Below are positions 18,234-29,423 of a DNA stretch of 64,000 nt, in pieces. The position numbers and the translations under genes are program-made. The DNA comes from Mesorhizobium japonicum MAFF 303099 (GTDB lineage Bacteria; Pseudomonadota; Alphaproteobacteria; Rhizobiales; Rhizobiaceae), in assembly GCF_000009625.1 (NCBI RefSeq), contig NC_002678.2:5302001-5366000 (forward strand), read 5' to 3'. Under the pieces are notes generated by a model that did not search any database, was not told the DNA's origin, and saw nothing but the letters and a program-made list of their open reading frames with translations. The first letter of the stretch is position 1; every line of letters starts with the position of its first letter.

Positions 18234-19895
18234 ATGGCGGTATTTGCGCGGAGCGTCGCTGCGGCGATCCTCCTTTTGTCGATGACGACGTTCGGCTTTG
18301 CCGCAAACAAGGTCATCATCATTCTCGACGCTTCCGGCTCGATGTGGGCACAGATCGACGGCAAGCCCAAGCTCGAAATCGCCAGGGAATCTCTAAGGAC
18401 CGTGCTTCAATCGGTTCCCGCCGACGATGAGATCGGCTTCATGGCCTATGGCCATCGCGAAAAAGGCAGCTGCGACGACATCCAGCTGATCGTGCCGCCT
18501 CAGCCAGGCTCGGCAAGCGCCATCACGGATGCCGCCGACAGTCTGAAGTTCCTTGGCAAGACGCCGTTGACGGCAGCCGTCAAGCAGGCGGCCGAAGCGC
18601 TGAAATACACCGAGGACAAGGCAACCGTCGTCCTCATTACCGACGGGCTTGAGACCTGCGGCGGCGATCCCTGTGCGTTGGGTAAGGAACTCAAGGCATC
18701 CGGCGTCGATTTCACGGCCGACGTCGTCGGCTTCGGATTGACGGCCGACGAGGGCAAGCAGATCGCCTGCCTGGCCGAAAACACCGGCGGCAAGTACATC
18801 CAGGCCTCCGATGAGAAGGCGCTGCAGGAAGCCCTGGTCGAGACCGTCGCTGCCCCGGCGCCGGCACCCGCGCCTGAACCGGCTCCCGCACCGGCGCCTG
18901 CGCCGAAAGCAGCCGAGGTCGACTACAACTTCATCCCGCAAGCGTTCTTGAAAGAGGGCGGCGAGGTGCCGAAGATCGATGTCTACTATGAAATCTTCAA
19001 GGATGATGCCAAGGGGGCCAGCGGCGAGCACGTCGATTCCGGCTATAACGTCGTCAAGTTCCATCTTGCTGCCGGCAACTACATCGTCGTCGCTACCAGC
19101 GGTGCCGCCAGGGCCGAGCAGAAGGTTTCGTTGACGGCGGACAAGGCAACGGACCTAGCGCTCAATCTGAACGCCGCGGAGCTCTCGATTCACGCGCGGC
19201 CGGCGCCGGGAGCCGATGTCGACCGCAATGCGCAGATCAGCATCGCCTATTCCGGCGGCACGTCGGACAGCAATTACGGCGAGGTCAAATACGTCGTTCC
19301 GGCCGGCGAGACCAAGGTCACCGTGAAGCTGGGAGCCGGTGAGGCGAGCGAGACCATGCAACTTGCCGCCGGCCAGGTCGTCGACAAGGACATCATCGTC
19401 GGCGTCGGCAAGGCCAAGGCCAACGCCTTCTACACCCAGGGCGGCGAGAAGGCCGAAACCGATGTGGGTTGGAAGGTGTACAAGGCGGCCAAGAAGCTTG
19501 ATGGCAGCCGCGATCAGGTGACTTACGCCTACGGCCCCGACAGCCAGTTTGATCTGCCTCCGGGCGACTATGTGATCGGCGTCGACGTGCAGGCCGTGTC
19601 CACGGAACAGCCTTTCAGCGTCACGGTCGGTCAGGTGACCGATGTCAACGTGACGCTGAATGCGGGCGTCCTGGCTGTCGACGCACCAGGCGCGGATGGC
19701 TTCAAGATCTTTGAGGCCAAGAAGAACATCCAGGGCGAGCGCAAGCAGGTGACCTACGCCTATGGCGAAAAGATGCAGACCACGCTGGCGGCGGGCGACT
19801 ACGTGCTGGTGACCAACTTCACCACCGACAAGGCCGACAAGGAGACGCCCTTCACGGTCAAGGCCGGCGAGCGGAGCGAGCTCAAAGTCGAGTAG
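18234..19895 (+). CDS. Exported von Willebrand factor A domain protein with repeated beta domains
   Basis: A cleavable signal peptide (about residues 1-24, ending at FGFAA) is followed by a vWA domain (about 25-200) with a complete MIDAS: DASGSMW, the Thr of GKTPLTAAVK and the Asp of LITDGLETCG. A short Ala-Pro linker (about 205-225) leads to four beta-rich modules with repeated phrases such as GDYVIGVD / GDYVLVTN and QVTYAYG, which occurs twice. A metal-dependent adhesive or scaffold role in the periplasm or at the cell surface is likely. The ATG at 18234 is supported by CAGGAG and by the signal peptide. A strong terminator follows. Confidence 0.88.
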   Translation: MAVFARSVAAAILLLSMTTFGFAANKVIIILDASGSMWAQIDGKPKLEIARESLRTVLQSVPADDEIGFMAYGHREKGSCDDIQLIVPPQPGSASAITDAADSLKFLGKTPLTAAVKQAAEALKYTEDKATVVLITDGLETCGGDPCALGKELKASGVDFTADVVGFGLTADEGKQIACLAENTGGKYIQASDEKALQEALVETVAAPAPAPAPEPAPAPAPAPKAAEVDYNFIPQAFLKEGGEVPKIDVYYEIFKDDAKGASGEHVDSGYNVVKFHLAAGNYIVVATSGAARAEQKVSLTADKATDLALNLNAAELSIHARPAPGADVDRNAQISIAYSGGTSDSNYGEVKYVVPAGETKVTVKLGAGEASETMQLAAGQVVDKDIIVGVGKAKANAFYTQGGEKAETDVGWKVYKAAKKLDGSRDQVTYAYGPDSQFDLPPGDYVIGVDVQAVSTEQPFSVTVGQVTDVNVTLNAGVLAVDAPGADGFKIFEAKKNIQGERKQVTYAYGEKMQTTLAAGDYVLVTNFTTDKADKETPFTVKAGERSELKVE

Positions 19896-19917
19896 CATCC
19901 GGCAGGACAAACAAAGA

Positions 19918-19943
19918 AGGGCGGCTCAAGGCCGCCCTTTTCG
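19918..19943. terminator. Bidirectional rho-independent terminator
   Basis: AAGGGCGGC and GCCGCCCTT form a perfect 9-bp stem around a TCAAG loop, followed by TTTTCGTTT on the plus strand; on the minus strand the stem is followed by TTCTTTG. It separates the converging vWA and edd genes. Confidence 0.9.
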
Positions 19944-19960
19944 TTTGAAAGTCAGGAATA

Positions 19961-21784
19961 TCAGGCCGTTCCGAATGCGCTGGCGCCATGGTCGGCACGG
20001 CCCACCAACTGCCGGAAGCCGGCGAAAAGCTCGCGGCCGAAGCCGAACTCGTTGCCGATGAGATCGGCTTCGGCGGTGCGGCGCAGCGCGAATTCGGTTC
20101 CCGGCACCAGCACCTCCAGCGTTCCGGCATCGGCGTCGAGGCGGATGATGTCGCCGTCGTGAAGCCGGGCGATCGGCCCGTCCTCGACCGCTTCCGGTGT
20201 CACGTGGATCGCCGCCGGCACCTTGCCGGAAGCGCCAGACATGCGCCCATCGGTGACCAGCGCGACGCGTTGGCCGCGATCCTGCAGGATGCCGAGCACG
20301 GTGGTCAGCTTGTGCAGTTCCGGCATGCCGTTGGCCTTCGGGCCCTGGAAGCGGATGACGGCGATGAAATCGCCGGTGAGCGTGCCCGCCTTGAACGCAT
20401 CGTTCAGGCCCTGCTGGCTGTCGAACACCTTGGCCGGCGCCTCTATGATGCGCCGTTCCGGCTTGACGGCGGAGGTCTTGATGACGGCGTGGCCGAGATT
20501 GCCCGCCAGCACCTTCAGGCCGCCCGTCGGCTGGAACGCCTTGTGGAACGGCGCCAGCACCTTTTCGTCGCCGCTGGCCTGCGGCGAGGCCTCGCGCACG
20601 ACGGAGCCATCGGCGCCGAGTTTTGCCTCGACAGCGTAGGGTCGCAGGCCTTCGCCCCACACCGTCTGCACATCCTCGTGCAGCACGCCTTCGTCGAGCA
20701 GTTCGCGGATCAGGAAGCCGAGCCCGCCGGCGGCATGGAAATGGTTCACGTCGGCAAGGCCATTCGGATAGACGCGAGCCAGAAGCGGCACCGCTTCCGA
20801 AAGGTCGGAAATATCCTGCCAGGTCAGTGCGATGCCGGCCGCTGCCGCCATGGCAATGAGGTGGATGGTATGATTGGTCGAGCCGCCGGTGGCATGCAGG
20901 CCGACGACGCCGTTGACGATCGACCGCTCGTCGATCATCCGCCCGACCGGCGTATAGGCATTGCCGAGCGCGGTGATCGCCAGCGCCCGCTTCGTCGCCT
21001 CGCGGGTCAGCGCTTCACGCAACGGCGTGCCGGGATTGACGAAGGAGGCGCCGGGCGTATGCAGGCCCATGATCTCCATCAACATCTGGTTGGAGTTCGC
21101 CGTGCCGTAGAAGGTGCAGGTGCCCGGCCCGTGGTAGGATTTGGATTCGGCTTCCAGCAGTTCGGCGCGCCCCGCCTTGCCCTCGGCATAGAGCTGGCGG
21201 ACCTTGGCCTTCTCGTCGTTGGGCAACCCGGTCGTCATCGGTCCGGCCGGAATGAACACCGCCGGCAGATGGCCGAAAGTCAGCGCCGCGATCACCAGTC
21301 CCGGTACGATCTTGTCGCAGACCCCGAGAAAGACGGCGGCGTCGAACATGTTGTGCGACAGGCCGACCGCCGCCGACATGGCGATTACGTCGCGCGAAAA
21401 CAGCGACAATTCCATGCCGGGCTGGCCCTGCGTGACGCCATCGCACATCGCCGGCACGCCGCCGGCCACCTGGGCGATGCCGCCGGCCTCGCGCGCCGCG
21501 TCCTTGATCAGGGCCGGATAGGTCTCGAAGGGCTGATGCGCCGACAGCATGTCGTTGTAGGAGGTGATGATGCCGAGATTGGGCACCTTGTCGGCACCGA
21601 GCGCCAGCTTTTCCGAGGGGCTGCACACCGCAAAGCCGTGAGCGAGGTTGCCGCAGGACAATACCGACCGGTTGGCGGTCTGGTTCGACGCTTCGGCGAT
21701 ACGGCCGAGATAGCGCTCGCGGCCCGCCTTCGAACGTTGGCGAATGCGCTCGGTGATGGCTTCGATATCGCGTCTTGCGGTCAT
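19961..21784 (-). CDS. edd: Phosphogluconate dehydratase (Entner-Doudoroff)
   Basis: Dehydrates 6-phosphogluconate to 2-keto-3-deoxy-6-phosphogluconate in the cytoplasm. It is an IlvD/Edd family [Fe-S] enzyme: conserved segments include [58 protein letters not shown], the Cys of [16 protein letters not shown] and [21 protein letters not shown]. Cysteines expected for the cluster are present. About 607 aa is normal. The start at 21784 has AAAGGA upstream; an earlier in-frame ATG at 21820 would add 12 atypical residues. Last gene of the zwf-pgl-edd set; the aldolase eda is not in the window. Confidence 0.97.
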   Translation of the reverse strand: MTARRDIEAITERIRQRSKAGRERYLGRIAEASNQTANRSVLSCGNLAHGFAVCSPSEKLALGADKVPNLGIITSYNDMLSAHQPFETYPALIKDAAREAGGIAQVAGGVPAMCDGVTQGQPGMELSLFSRDVIAMSAAVGLSHNMFDAAVFLGVCDKIVPGLVIAALTFGHLPAVFIPAGPMTTGLPNDEKAKVRQLYAEGKAGRAELLEAESKSYHGPGTCTFYGTANSNQMLMEIMGLHTPGASFVNPGTPLREALTREATKRALAITALGNAYTPVGRMIDERSIVNGVVGLHATGGSTNHTIHLIAMAAAAGIALTWQDISDLSEAVPLLARVYPNGLADVNHFHAAGGLGFLIRELLDEGVLHEDVQTVWGEGLRPYAVEAKLGADGSVVREASPQASGDEKVLAPFHKAFQPTGGLKVLAGNLGHAVIKTSAVKPERRIIEAPAKVFDSQQGLNDAFKAGTLTGDFIAVIRFQGPKANGMPELHKLTTVLGILQDRGQRVALVTDGRMSGASGKVPAAIHVTPEAVEDGPIARLHDGDIIRLDADAGTLEVLVPGTEFALRRTAEADLIGNEFGFGRELFAGFRQLVGRADHGASAFGTA

Positions 21785-21854
21785 GGCGGTCGGTCCTTTC
21801 AGGCGAGGTCCCGGAAACATCCTCCCGCCGTTGCCGGGACCACTAAATCCAAAA

Positions 21855-22552
21855 TCAGGGCGCCCAGAAAACCTCTACGGGTCTGGGTGCGGCGTCGAGC
21901 ACGGCGCGGATAGGCTTTCGCGGCCCGGGCGCGACCGCGCCGTCGAAGGCGGTGCGCTTGTCCTCGCCCTCTATGTGCAGCGCGATGAAGCCGGCATCGA
22001 TGATGCGCGCCAGCGTCAGGGTCAGCCGCGGCTCGCCCGCGCTGGCCGCATGAACCGGCAGGATGATCCGGTCCGAGGCCGGGTCGAGCAGCTCTGCCAG
22101 ATCGTCGGCGTCGGGAAAGAAGGAGGCGGTGTGGCCGTCCGGCCCCATGCCGAGCACCACGACATCGAGCGGCCAGGGCAGGGAGCGCAGTGCTGCATCG
22201 TCGGATGCCGCTGCATCCTCGATGCCCGATGCCTCATGGTAGAGCGGTACGAAGCGCGCGGCTTTGGCGGCGTTCTGCAAGAGATTGGCGGCCACCAGCC
22301 CGGCGTTGGAGCGCGGCGAGGAGGCGGGCACGAAACGCTCGTCGACCAGCGTCACGATCACCTTGTCCCAGGCGATCGGCATCGCCGAGAGGGCGGCGAA
22401 GAATTTTGTCGGCGTCGTGCCGCCGGAGACGGCCAGCACTGCCGTACCGCGCTCCGCAATCGCCCTGGTCAGCCGATCGGCCACGCGGCCGGCCAGCGCC
22501 ACGGCCAGTTGCGGCCGGTCGGGGAAAGCGTTCCAGTTGTAGCTGGCGCCGT

Positions 22553-22571
<19 letters not shown>
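21855..22571 (-). CDS. pgl: 6-phosphogluconolactonase
   Basis: Hydrolyses 6-phosphogluconolactone to 6-phosphogluconate, between Zwf and Edd. The DevB-type family marks are [36 protein letters not shown], and [21 protein letters not shown]. Length of 238 aa is normal. Its start lies inside the 3' end of zwf (19 nt overlap), which indicates translational coupling in a single zwf-pgl-edd transcript. Confidence 0.97.
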
Positions 22572-24022
<1,451 letters not shown>

Positions 24023-24316
24023 GGTCTGTCCGCTTTGACGCCGGTCGCGAGTACGCGGCTGATATATTCTAATCGATTTAAATTTTCCAGTGCCATGGTG
24101 TCACATCGAGGACCAATCGCTGGACATTGATTGGATCCACATGTGCGCTTGACACTGGCGCTTGCCGGAGGCTTGTCGGTGAACGAAGACTCCGGAAGCT
24201 TTCGCAGTTGCAGCATAGAACGTGAATGTGACGAAAGCTAAGGGAGAAATGGCGCCTTGTCTGTCGCGGCATGGGCCGCGCCGGTCAACCGCCTTATTGG
24301 TTCCGGGAAGACATCG

Positions 24317-25078
24317 ATGAGCGGACAAGGCATGCGTCTGGAAAACAAGGTCGCCATCATCACCGGCGCGGCATCAGGCTTCGGCGAAGGCATGGCCAAG
24401 CGCTTCGCGCAGGAGGGGGCCAGGGTCGTTGTCGCCGATCTCAACGCCAAGGGGGCGGAGCGCGTCGCCAGCGAGATCGGCGAGGCGGCGATCTGGACGC
24501 AGACCGATGTTTCGCTGCGCTCCGAGTTCGACGAGATGGTCTATGCCGCCAAAAGCGCCTTCGGCCGCATCGACATCATGGTCAACAATGCCGGTTACAC
24601 CCACCGCAACGGCGACATGCTGAAGGTCGACGAAGAAACCTTCGACCTGATCACCGCTGTCAACATGAAGGCGATCTATCACGCGGCCCTTGCCGTGGTG
24701 CCGATCATGGAGCGGCAAGGTGGCGGCGTCATCCTGACCACGGCCTCCACCGCTGGCCTCAGGCCACGGCCCGGCCTCACCTGGTACAATGCCTCGAAAG
24801 GTTGGGCGATCACCGCCACCAAATCGATGGCGGTGGAACTCGCGCCGAAGAACATCCGCGTCAACTGCCTCTGCCCGGTGGCCGGCGAGACCGGCATGCT
24901 GGAGAAATTCATGGGCGCCGACACGCCGCAGATTCGCGAGACTTTCCGCGCCTCGATCCCACTCGGCCGGCTTTCGACGCCCCTCGATATCGCCAATGCC
25001 GCACTCTGGCTGGCATCGGATGAAGCCGCCTTCATCACCGGCGTGGCGCTGGAGGTCGATGGCGGACGCTGCATCTGA
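24317..25078 (+). CDS. Short-chain dehydrogenase/reductase (SDR)
   Basis: Classical SDR of about 253 aa: TGAASGFGEGMAKRFA is the glycine-rich cofactor loop, NNAG the structural motif, and YNASKGW the catalytic Tyr-x-x-x-Lys, with the preceding Ser in TTASTAGL. An Asp (VVVADLNAKG) follows strand beta-2, which favours NAD over NADP. FITGVALEVDGGRCI closes the fold. The ATG at 24317 has GGGAAG upstream; a longer frame from 24257 is less likely. Substrate unknown. The closest annotations I recall are 3-oxoacyl-ACP-reductase-like or glucose dehydrogenase-like, and I do not choose between them. Confidence 0.88.
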   Translation: MSGQGMRLENKVAIITGAASGFGEGMAKRFAQEGARVVVADLNAKGAERVASEIGEAAIWTQTDVSLRSEFDEMVYAAKSAFGRIDIMVNNAGYTHRNGDMLKVDEETFDLITAVNMKAIYHAALAVVPIMERQGGGVILTTASTAGLRPRPGLTWYNASKGWAITATKSMAVELAPKNIRVNCLCPVAGETGMLEKFMGADTPQIRETFRASIPLGRLSTPLDIANAALWLASDEAAFITGVALEVDGGRCI

Positions 25079-25193
25079 AGCGCATCGTCATTGTGGCGCA
25101 GGTCGGTTTCGACCGAGCCTGTGACTTCGATTTTGACTTGTACCGGCAACGGGCGGCGGCGAGCCCGGCCTCAGCCGCAAATGCGCCGGTACA

Positions 25194-26069
25194 TCAGCCG
25201 CCGGTCTTGATGTAGCTCTTGTAGACCCAGCCGGTCTTGCCGTTGTAGACGATCTGGCACCATTGCTTGCAGATCATCACCTGCACCGAGGTTCTTGCCG
25301 GTACAGTGCCGATGGCGGCTGCGTTCTTCTTCGGGCCGCTGCGCATGGTCACCGGCCTTAGGATACGCCCGTTGCCGGCCGCCGCCACTTTGGGTGGCTT
25401 GGCCCTGGCCTTGCTGCCATCATCACTCGCCGTCGGCTGCTGTTCGGGCGCTTGTGGCTGCACTTCAGGGATGGCGGCGGTCTTCGCTCCATCCGGATTG
25501 CTGCCTGCCGCAGGTGCTGGGGCGGCAACCTTGGCAAGTTCGCTGGCGGCATCGGTATCGGTCGCCGATGGCGCGAATGCCGCCGTGACAGCCGGCTTGT
25601 TCGGCGCCGGCTCAGCCTGATTGGCCGCCTGGCTGGGGGCAGCCGCTTGATCGGGTGCCGCCGAAGCGGTTTTCGGCTGTGCCTCGGTCCAGCGGGGATC
25701 ATTGGCCGCTAGCGCTTGTATGTTTGCTTTCGCCACCGCCACCGTCGGTGAGACCTGGTCGGACTTGCGGGCCGGCTGCGGCACCGTCGCCGCGGCCACC
25801 GTGGTTCCGGCCGGAACGATCTTCATCGTTTTCACCGGAATGCTCGGAATGCTCTGCTCCTGGCTGGCGGCAGCTTGCCGCTCGCTCGTCGGCAATGCCA
25901 GCCAGAGCGCCACCGCGGCCACGCCGAGCAGCGCGGCGGTGCCGACCGCGGCAATCACCAGATGCGAGTTCGAACGGACTTCCTGCCAGAAGGACGGCCG
26001 CATGTCGTATCCAAACTGCATGGCAAAGCGCCGACGTTCCGGAACACCGAAACTGAAGGGCTCTCTCAC
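25194..26069 (-). CDS. Membrane-anchored protein with C-terminal bacterial SH3 domain
   Basis: A short cytoplasmic N terminus is followed by one membrane helix (HLVIAAVGTAALLGVAAVALWLA), a long Ala/Pro/Gln-rich periplasmic linker of about 150 residues, and a C-terminal SH3_3 domain (VTMRSGPKKNAAAIGTVPA, then WCQIVYNGKTGWVYKSYI). Such proteins often bind peptidoglycan stem peptides. The GTG at 26069 is the preferred start because a perfect GGAGGTG lies 6 nt upstream; an ATG at 26084 would place the Shine-Dalgarno inside the gene. Function beyond a cell-wall-associated role is not known. Confidence 0.8.
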   Translation of the reverse strand: MREPFSFGVPERRRFAMQFGYDMRPSFWQEVRSNSHLVIAAVGTAALLGVAAVALWLALPTSERQAAASQEQSIPSIPVKTMKIVPAGTTVAAATVPQPARKSDQVSPTVAVAKANIQALAANDPRWTEAQPKTASAAPDQAAAPSQAANQAEPAPNKPAVTAAFAPSATDTDAASELAKVAAPAPAAGSNPDGAKTAAIPEVQPQAPEQQPTASDDGSKARAKPPKVAAAGNGRILRPVTMRSGPKKNAAAIGTVPARTSVQVMICKQWCQIVYNGKTGWVYKSYIKTGG

Positions 26070-26427
26070 TCTCGCCACCTCCATACGCGGGCCGATGTTC
26101 TTTCGATCGTTGCCGGAAGTCCGGCGTCTGATCGGCATCGGTCCCAAAAATCAACACGGGCAAGCCCGCAGCAATCCCCGAATAGTCGCCCAGAAGCGCG
26201 AACCTTTCGCCCCCGATTGTGGCATCAGTACGCCATTATAGCGGATTCTGCGCCTTTGCCGGCATTTCCGCAACGTGTCGCAAGGGCAATGAATATTACA
26301 ATATTACATGAGGTCGTGATGGCGATCGGATCCAGCACGAGGCGCGTCACCTCGAAACGGGTCCATGCGACGCACTTCAGGCCTATGTCGCTTCCCCTGA
26401 CCGAAGGTCACTTTTGGACGACATGCA
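26070..26427. other. Intergenic region with tandem AATATTAC
   Basis: About 360 bp without a credible gene between two minus-strand genes. It should hold the promoter of the SH3 protein gene. The only marked structure is an 8-bp tandem repeat AATATTAC-AATATTAC at 26292-26307, and a small TGACC-GAA-GGTCA hairpin at 26398-26410 without a U-tract, just after the stop of the downstream-lying oxidoreductase gene. Confidence 0.45.
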
Positions 26428-27714
26428 CTAGATCCTATCGCGCAGCGCGAACCAGTTGAGCGCCAGGAAAAGCAGCGGCGTACGGAAACGGCGGCCGCCG
26501 GGAAATGGCGGAATTTTCAAATCCTCGATCAGTTTCAGCCGGTCGCGATTGCCGGCAACGGTCTCGGCATAGAGCTTGCCGAAGAAGTTCGACAGCATGA
26601 CGCCGTGGCCGGAATAGCCGCCCGCCGCGATCACATTCGGCATCACTTCGCGCACGAACGGTTTCCTCGGCACGGTGATGCCGACATAGCCGCCCCAGCC
26701 ATGGGTGATCTCGATACCTTTCAGCGCCGGATAGAGCTCCGCGATCTGGCGGCGAATGTGGATGTGGATGTCTTTCGGGTCGTTGACGCCATAGACCTCT
26801 CGTCCGCCGAACAACAGCCGGCCATCCCTCGATTTGCGGAAATAGCGCACCACGAAGCGGGAATCATCGACGGACTCGCCGCCGGGCAGCACTTTCGAAT
26901 CCGCCCCCAAAGGCACGGTCGCACCGATGAAGGAGCCGATCGGCATGATGTGTGCGGCACTCACCGGTTCGAGCGTGCCGCCATAGGCGTTGACCGCGAT
27001 CAGGCATTTCTGTGCCGTCACGGTACCTCTTGGCGTGGAAACCCTGACCTTGCCGCCAGCGGCAACGATGCCGGTCGATGGCGTTTTTTCAAACAGCTGC
27101 GCACCGGCCTGCGCCGCCACACGCGCCGTGCCGATCACCAGCTTCATCGGATGGATATGGCCGGTGCCGGTGTCGCGCGTGCCGCCGAAATAGGCGGTCG
27201 AGCCGAGCCGCTCCGCCGTCTCCTTCGCATCCATGAAGGAGATGTGCGGATAGGAGAAACGGCTGCCCATGATCTCGGCATGCGCCTTGTAGTCGTCGAC
27301 ATAGCGCGGCTTGTGCGCGACCGAGAGCTGGCCCGGCATGTAGTCGATATCGATCTGGTTGGAGGCGGCGAATTCGATGAGATGCGTCTTCGCCTCCTCG
27401 GCGAGATCGAACAGTGCCTTGGCGCGGGACAGCCCGTATTCGGCCTCCAGATCTTCTGCCCAGGCGCGCTGGCCGGTGCCAAGCTGGCCGCCATTGCGGC
27501 CCGATGCGCCGTCACCGAAACGGTAGGCTTCGACCAGGACGACATCGGTCCCCGCCTTGGCTAGATGGGCGGCCGCCGACAGCCCAGTAAAGCCGCCGCC
27601 GATGATGACGACATCGCAACTCCGGTCGCCGTCGAGTGCCGGATACTCTGGTCTAGGTCCCGCCGTGTCTTCATACCAAGAGCGGCCGGGAGAAATCGGA
27701 GATTGATAGGGCAT
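26428..27714 (-). CDS. puuB: FAD-dependent oxidoreductase, gamma-glutamylputrescine oxidase-like
   Basis: A DAO-family flavoenzyme of 428 aa. VVIIGGGFTGLSAAAHLAKAG is the FAD-binding loop, SGRNGGQL follows as in PuuB/GlpD-type oxidases, and the C-terminal WGGYVGITVPRKPFV and AAGGYSGHGVMLSNFFGK close the flavin site. PuuB oxidises gamma-glutamylputrescine to the aldehyde with release of ammonia and peroxide. The assignment rests on similarity and on the adjacent PuuA-like ligase, 130 bp upstream on the same strand. The rest of the Puu pathway (PuuC, PuuD) is not in the window, so another gamma-glutamyl amine remains possible. Confidence 0.82.
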   Translation of the reverse strand: MPYQSPISPGRSWYEDTAGPRPEYPALDGDRSCDVVIIGGGFTGLSAAAHLAKAGTDVVLVEAYRFGDGASGRNGGQLGTGQRAWAEDLEAEYGLSRAKALFDLAEEAKTHLIEFAASNQIDIDYMPGQLSVAHKPRYVDDYKAHAEIMGSRFSYPHISFMDAKETAERLGSTAYFGGTRDTGTGHIHPMKLVIGTARVAAQAGAQLFEKTPSTGIVAAGGKVRVSTPRGTVTAQKCLIAVNAYGGTLEPVSAAHIMPIGSFIGATVPLGADSKVLPGGESVDDSRFVVRYFRKSRDGRLLFGGREVYGVNDPKDIHIHIRRQIAELYPALKGIEITHGWGGYVGITVPRKPFVREVMPNVIAAGGYSGHGVMLSNFFGKLYAETVAGNRDRLKLIEDLKIPPFPGGRRFRTPLLFLALNWFALRDRI

Positions 27715-27725
27715 GGGAACGCCAA

Positions 27726-27830
27726 TGAATGGTGAATGGTGTGGATGGTGAATGGCCGCGAGAAAGCGCGCCGTCTGCGCTCATCCATCCAGTATGAAGC
27801 TACTCACCATTCAATGTTCACCATTCACGC
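27726..27830. repeat. Inverted and tandem GGTGAATGG-type repeats
   Basis: The left side (27726-27755) holds three near-copies of TGGTGAATGG in tandem; the right side (27801-27828) holds the complementary CACCATTCA twice. The arms can pair across a GC-rich spacer. Such GTGAATGGTGAA repeats are, from memory, common between genes in Mesorhizobium. Confidence 0.55.
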
Positions 27831-27844
27831 GCCGAAGCCGCCGC

Positions 27845-29281
27845 TCACACGTTGAGCAGAAGGTACTCCCGCTCCCACGGGCTGATCACTTCCATGAAGG
27901 TCTCGAATTCCGCCCGCTTGATCGCCGCATAGGTGGCGGCGAAGGATTTGCCCAGCAGCGCGCAGAGTTCCTCGTCGCCTTCGAACAGGTCGACGGCTTC
28001 GAGCAGGCTGCGCGGCAGGTCGATCTCGTCCGCATTGGCGGTCGTCAGGACCGGCGGTTCGGCCTTGATCTTCCTGGTGATGCCGATCAGCCCGCAGGCA
28101 AGCGAAGCCGCCAGCGCCAGGTAGGGATTGGCATCGGAGGACGGGATGCGGTTTTCGACACGCCGCGCCGCCGGATCCGAACGCGGCACACGGAACGCCG
28201 TGGTGCGGTTGTCATAGCCCCATTTGTTGTTGACCGGAGCCGAGGCCGCCTGCGTCAGCCGCCGGTAGGAATTGACATAGGGCGCGAACATCACCAGCGC
28301 GTTAGGCACGTGTTTCTGCATGCCGCCGATGAAATGGAAGAACGCCTCGGTCTCCGAGCCGTCCTCGGCCGAGAAGATATTCTTGCCGGTCTTCTTGTCG
28401 ATGATCGACTGGTGGATATGCATGGCCGAACCCGGCTGGCCCTGGATCGGCTTGGCCATGAAGGTGGCGTAGATTTCGTGCTTGAGCGCGGCTTCACGGA
28501 TGGTGCGCTTGAACATGAACACCTGGTCGGCGAGCTCGATCGGGTCGCCGTGGCGCAGATTGATCTCGAGCTGGCCGGCGCCCTCTTCATGGATGAGCGT
28601 GTCGATTTCCAGGCCCTGGCTTTCGGAGAAGTGGTAGATGTCGTCGATCAGTTCGTCGAACTCGTTGACGCCGGCGATCGAATAGCCGGCGCCGCCGCCG
28701 ATCGCACGGCCCGAGCGACCGACGGGCGGGGTGAGCGGATAGTCCGGGTCCGGATTCTTGCGCACCAGGTAGAACTCGATCTCGGGCGCCACCACCGGCC
28801 TCAGCCCGAGCTTGTCATAGGCGGCAAGCACGCGCTTCAACACATTGCGCGGCGTGAATTCTACCGAGCGGCCGTCCTGGTGGACGAGGTCGCAGATGAC
28901 GGCGGCCGTCGGGTCTTCTTCCCAGGGCACCACTGTCAGCGTCGACAGGTCCGGCATCAGCTTGAGGTCGCCGTCGTCCTCGGGATAGTGGAAGCCGTTG
29001 CCGTCTTCGGGATAGCCGCCGGAAATCGTCGTCATGAAAACGGCCGAAGGCAGCGCCAGCGAGGTGTTGGAGGTGAATTTTTTCGACGGCATCATCTTGC
29101 CGCGGGCCACGCCCGCCTGATCAGGCGTGATGCATTCGATGTCCTCGATGCCGCGCCATTCCAGCCACTCGCTGACTTCCTTCCAGTTCTTCACACCACG
29201 CAGGTTCTTCACGAAGGCAGGCGTACGCGCCCGTCCTCCGCGGCTCGACGGACGGACTTCCTTTTTTGCAGGCGGCATCAT
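27845..29281 (-). CDS. puuA: Glutamine synthetase family protein, gamma-glutamylputrescine synthetase-like
   Basis: 478 aa with the glutamine synthetase catalytic fold: VAPEIEFYLVRK is the metal-binding Glu segment, EEGAGQLEINLRHGD the second, ATFMAKPIQGQPGSAMHIHQS the ATP/Glu site, and NNRTTAFRVPRSD-like (KWGYDNRTTAFRVP) and RVENRIPSSDANPY the C-terminal active-site parts. The pattern is that of PuuA rather than GlnA. It should ligate glutamate to an amine using ATP. The gene lies upstream of the PuuB-like oxidase on the same strand, and a polyamine transporter is 6 kb away, which supports polyamine use. Substrate unproven. Confidence 0.85.
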   Translation of the reverse strand: MMPPAKKEVRPSSRGGRARTPAFVKNLRGVKNWKEVSEWLEWRGIEDIECITPDQAGVARGKMMPSKKFTSNTSLALPSAVFMTTISGGYPEDGNGFHYPEDDGDLKLMPDLSTLTVVPWEEDPTAAVICDLVHQDGRSVEFTPRNVLKRVLAAYDKLGLRPVVAPEIEFYLVRKNPDPDYPLTPPVGRSGRAIGGGAGYSIAGVNEFDELIDDIYHFSESQGLEIDTLIHEEGAGQLEINLRHGDPIELADQVFMFKRTIREAALKHEIYATFMAKPIQGQPGSAMHIHQSIIDKKTGKNIFSAEDGSETEAFFHFIGGMQKHVPNALVMFAPYVNSYRRLTQAASAPVNNKWGYDNRTTAFRVPRSDPAARRVENRIPSSDANPYLALAASLACGLIGITRKIKAEPPVLTTANADEIDLPRSLLEAVDLFEGDEELCALLGKSFAATYAAIKRAEFETFMEVISPWEREYLLLNV

Positions 29282-29423
29282 TCACCAGATTGGGTTGCGG
29301 ATTTCGGAGTATAGCCGTGCGCCACTGTGTAAGGGAAGGGAGGTGCTGCCGGCATTCCTCGTTCCGGTTGAAAATCACGTCGGCCGGCTTAGGTTCGTGT
29401 GGCTCGCAACCCGGAAGGCATCG

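Noticed and set aside
19988..21913. 641-codon plus-strand frame opposite edd
   Set aside because: Antisense shadow of a strongly conserved gene; the protein is rich in Arg, His and Gly without domains.
27752..29314. 520-codon plus-strand frame opposite the PuuA-like gene
   Set aside because: Antisense shadow; also conflicts with the HAD gene start.
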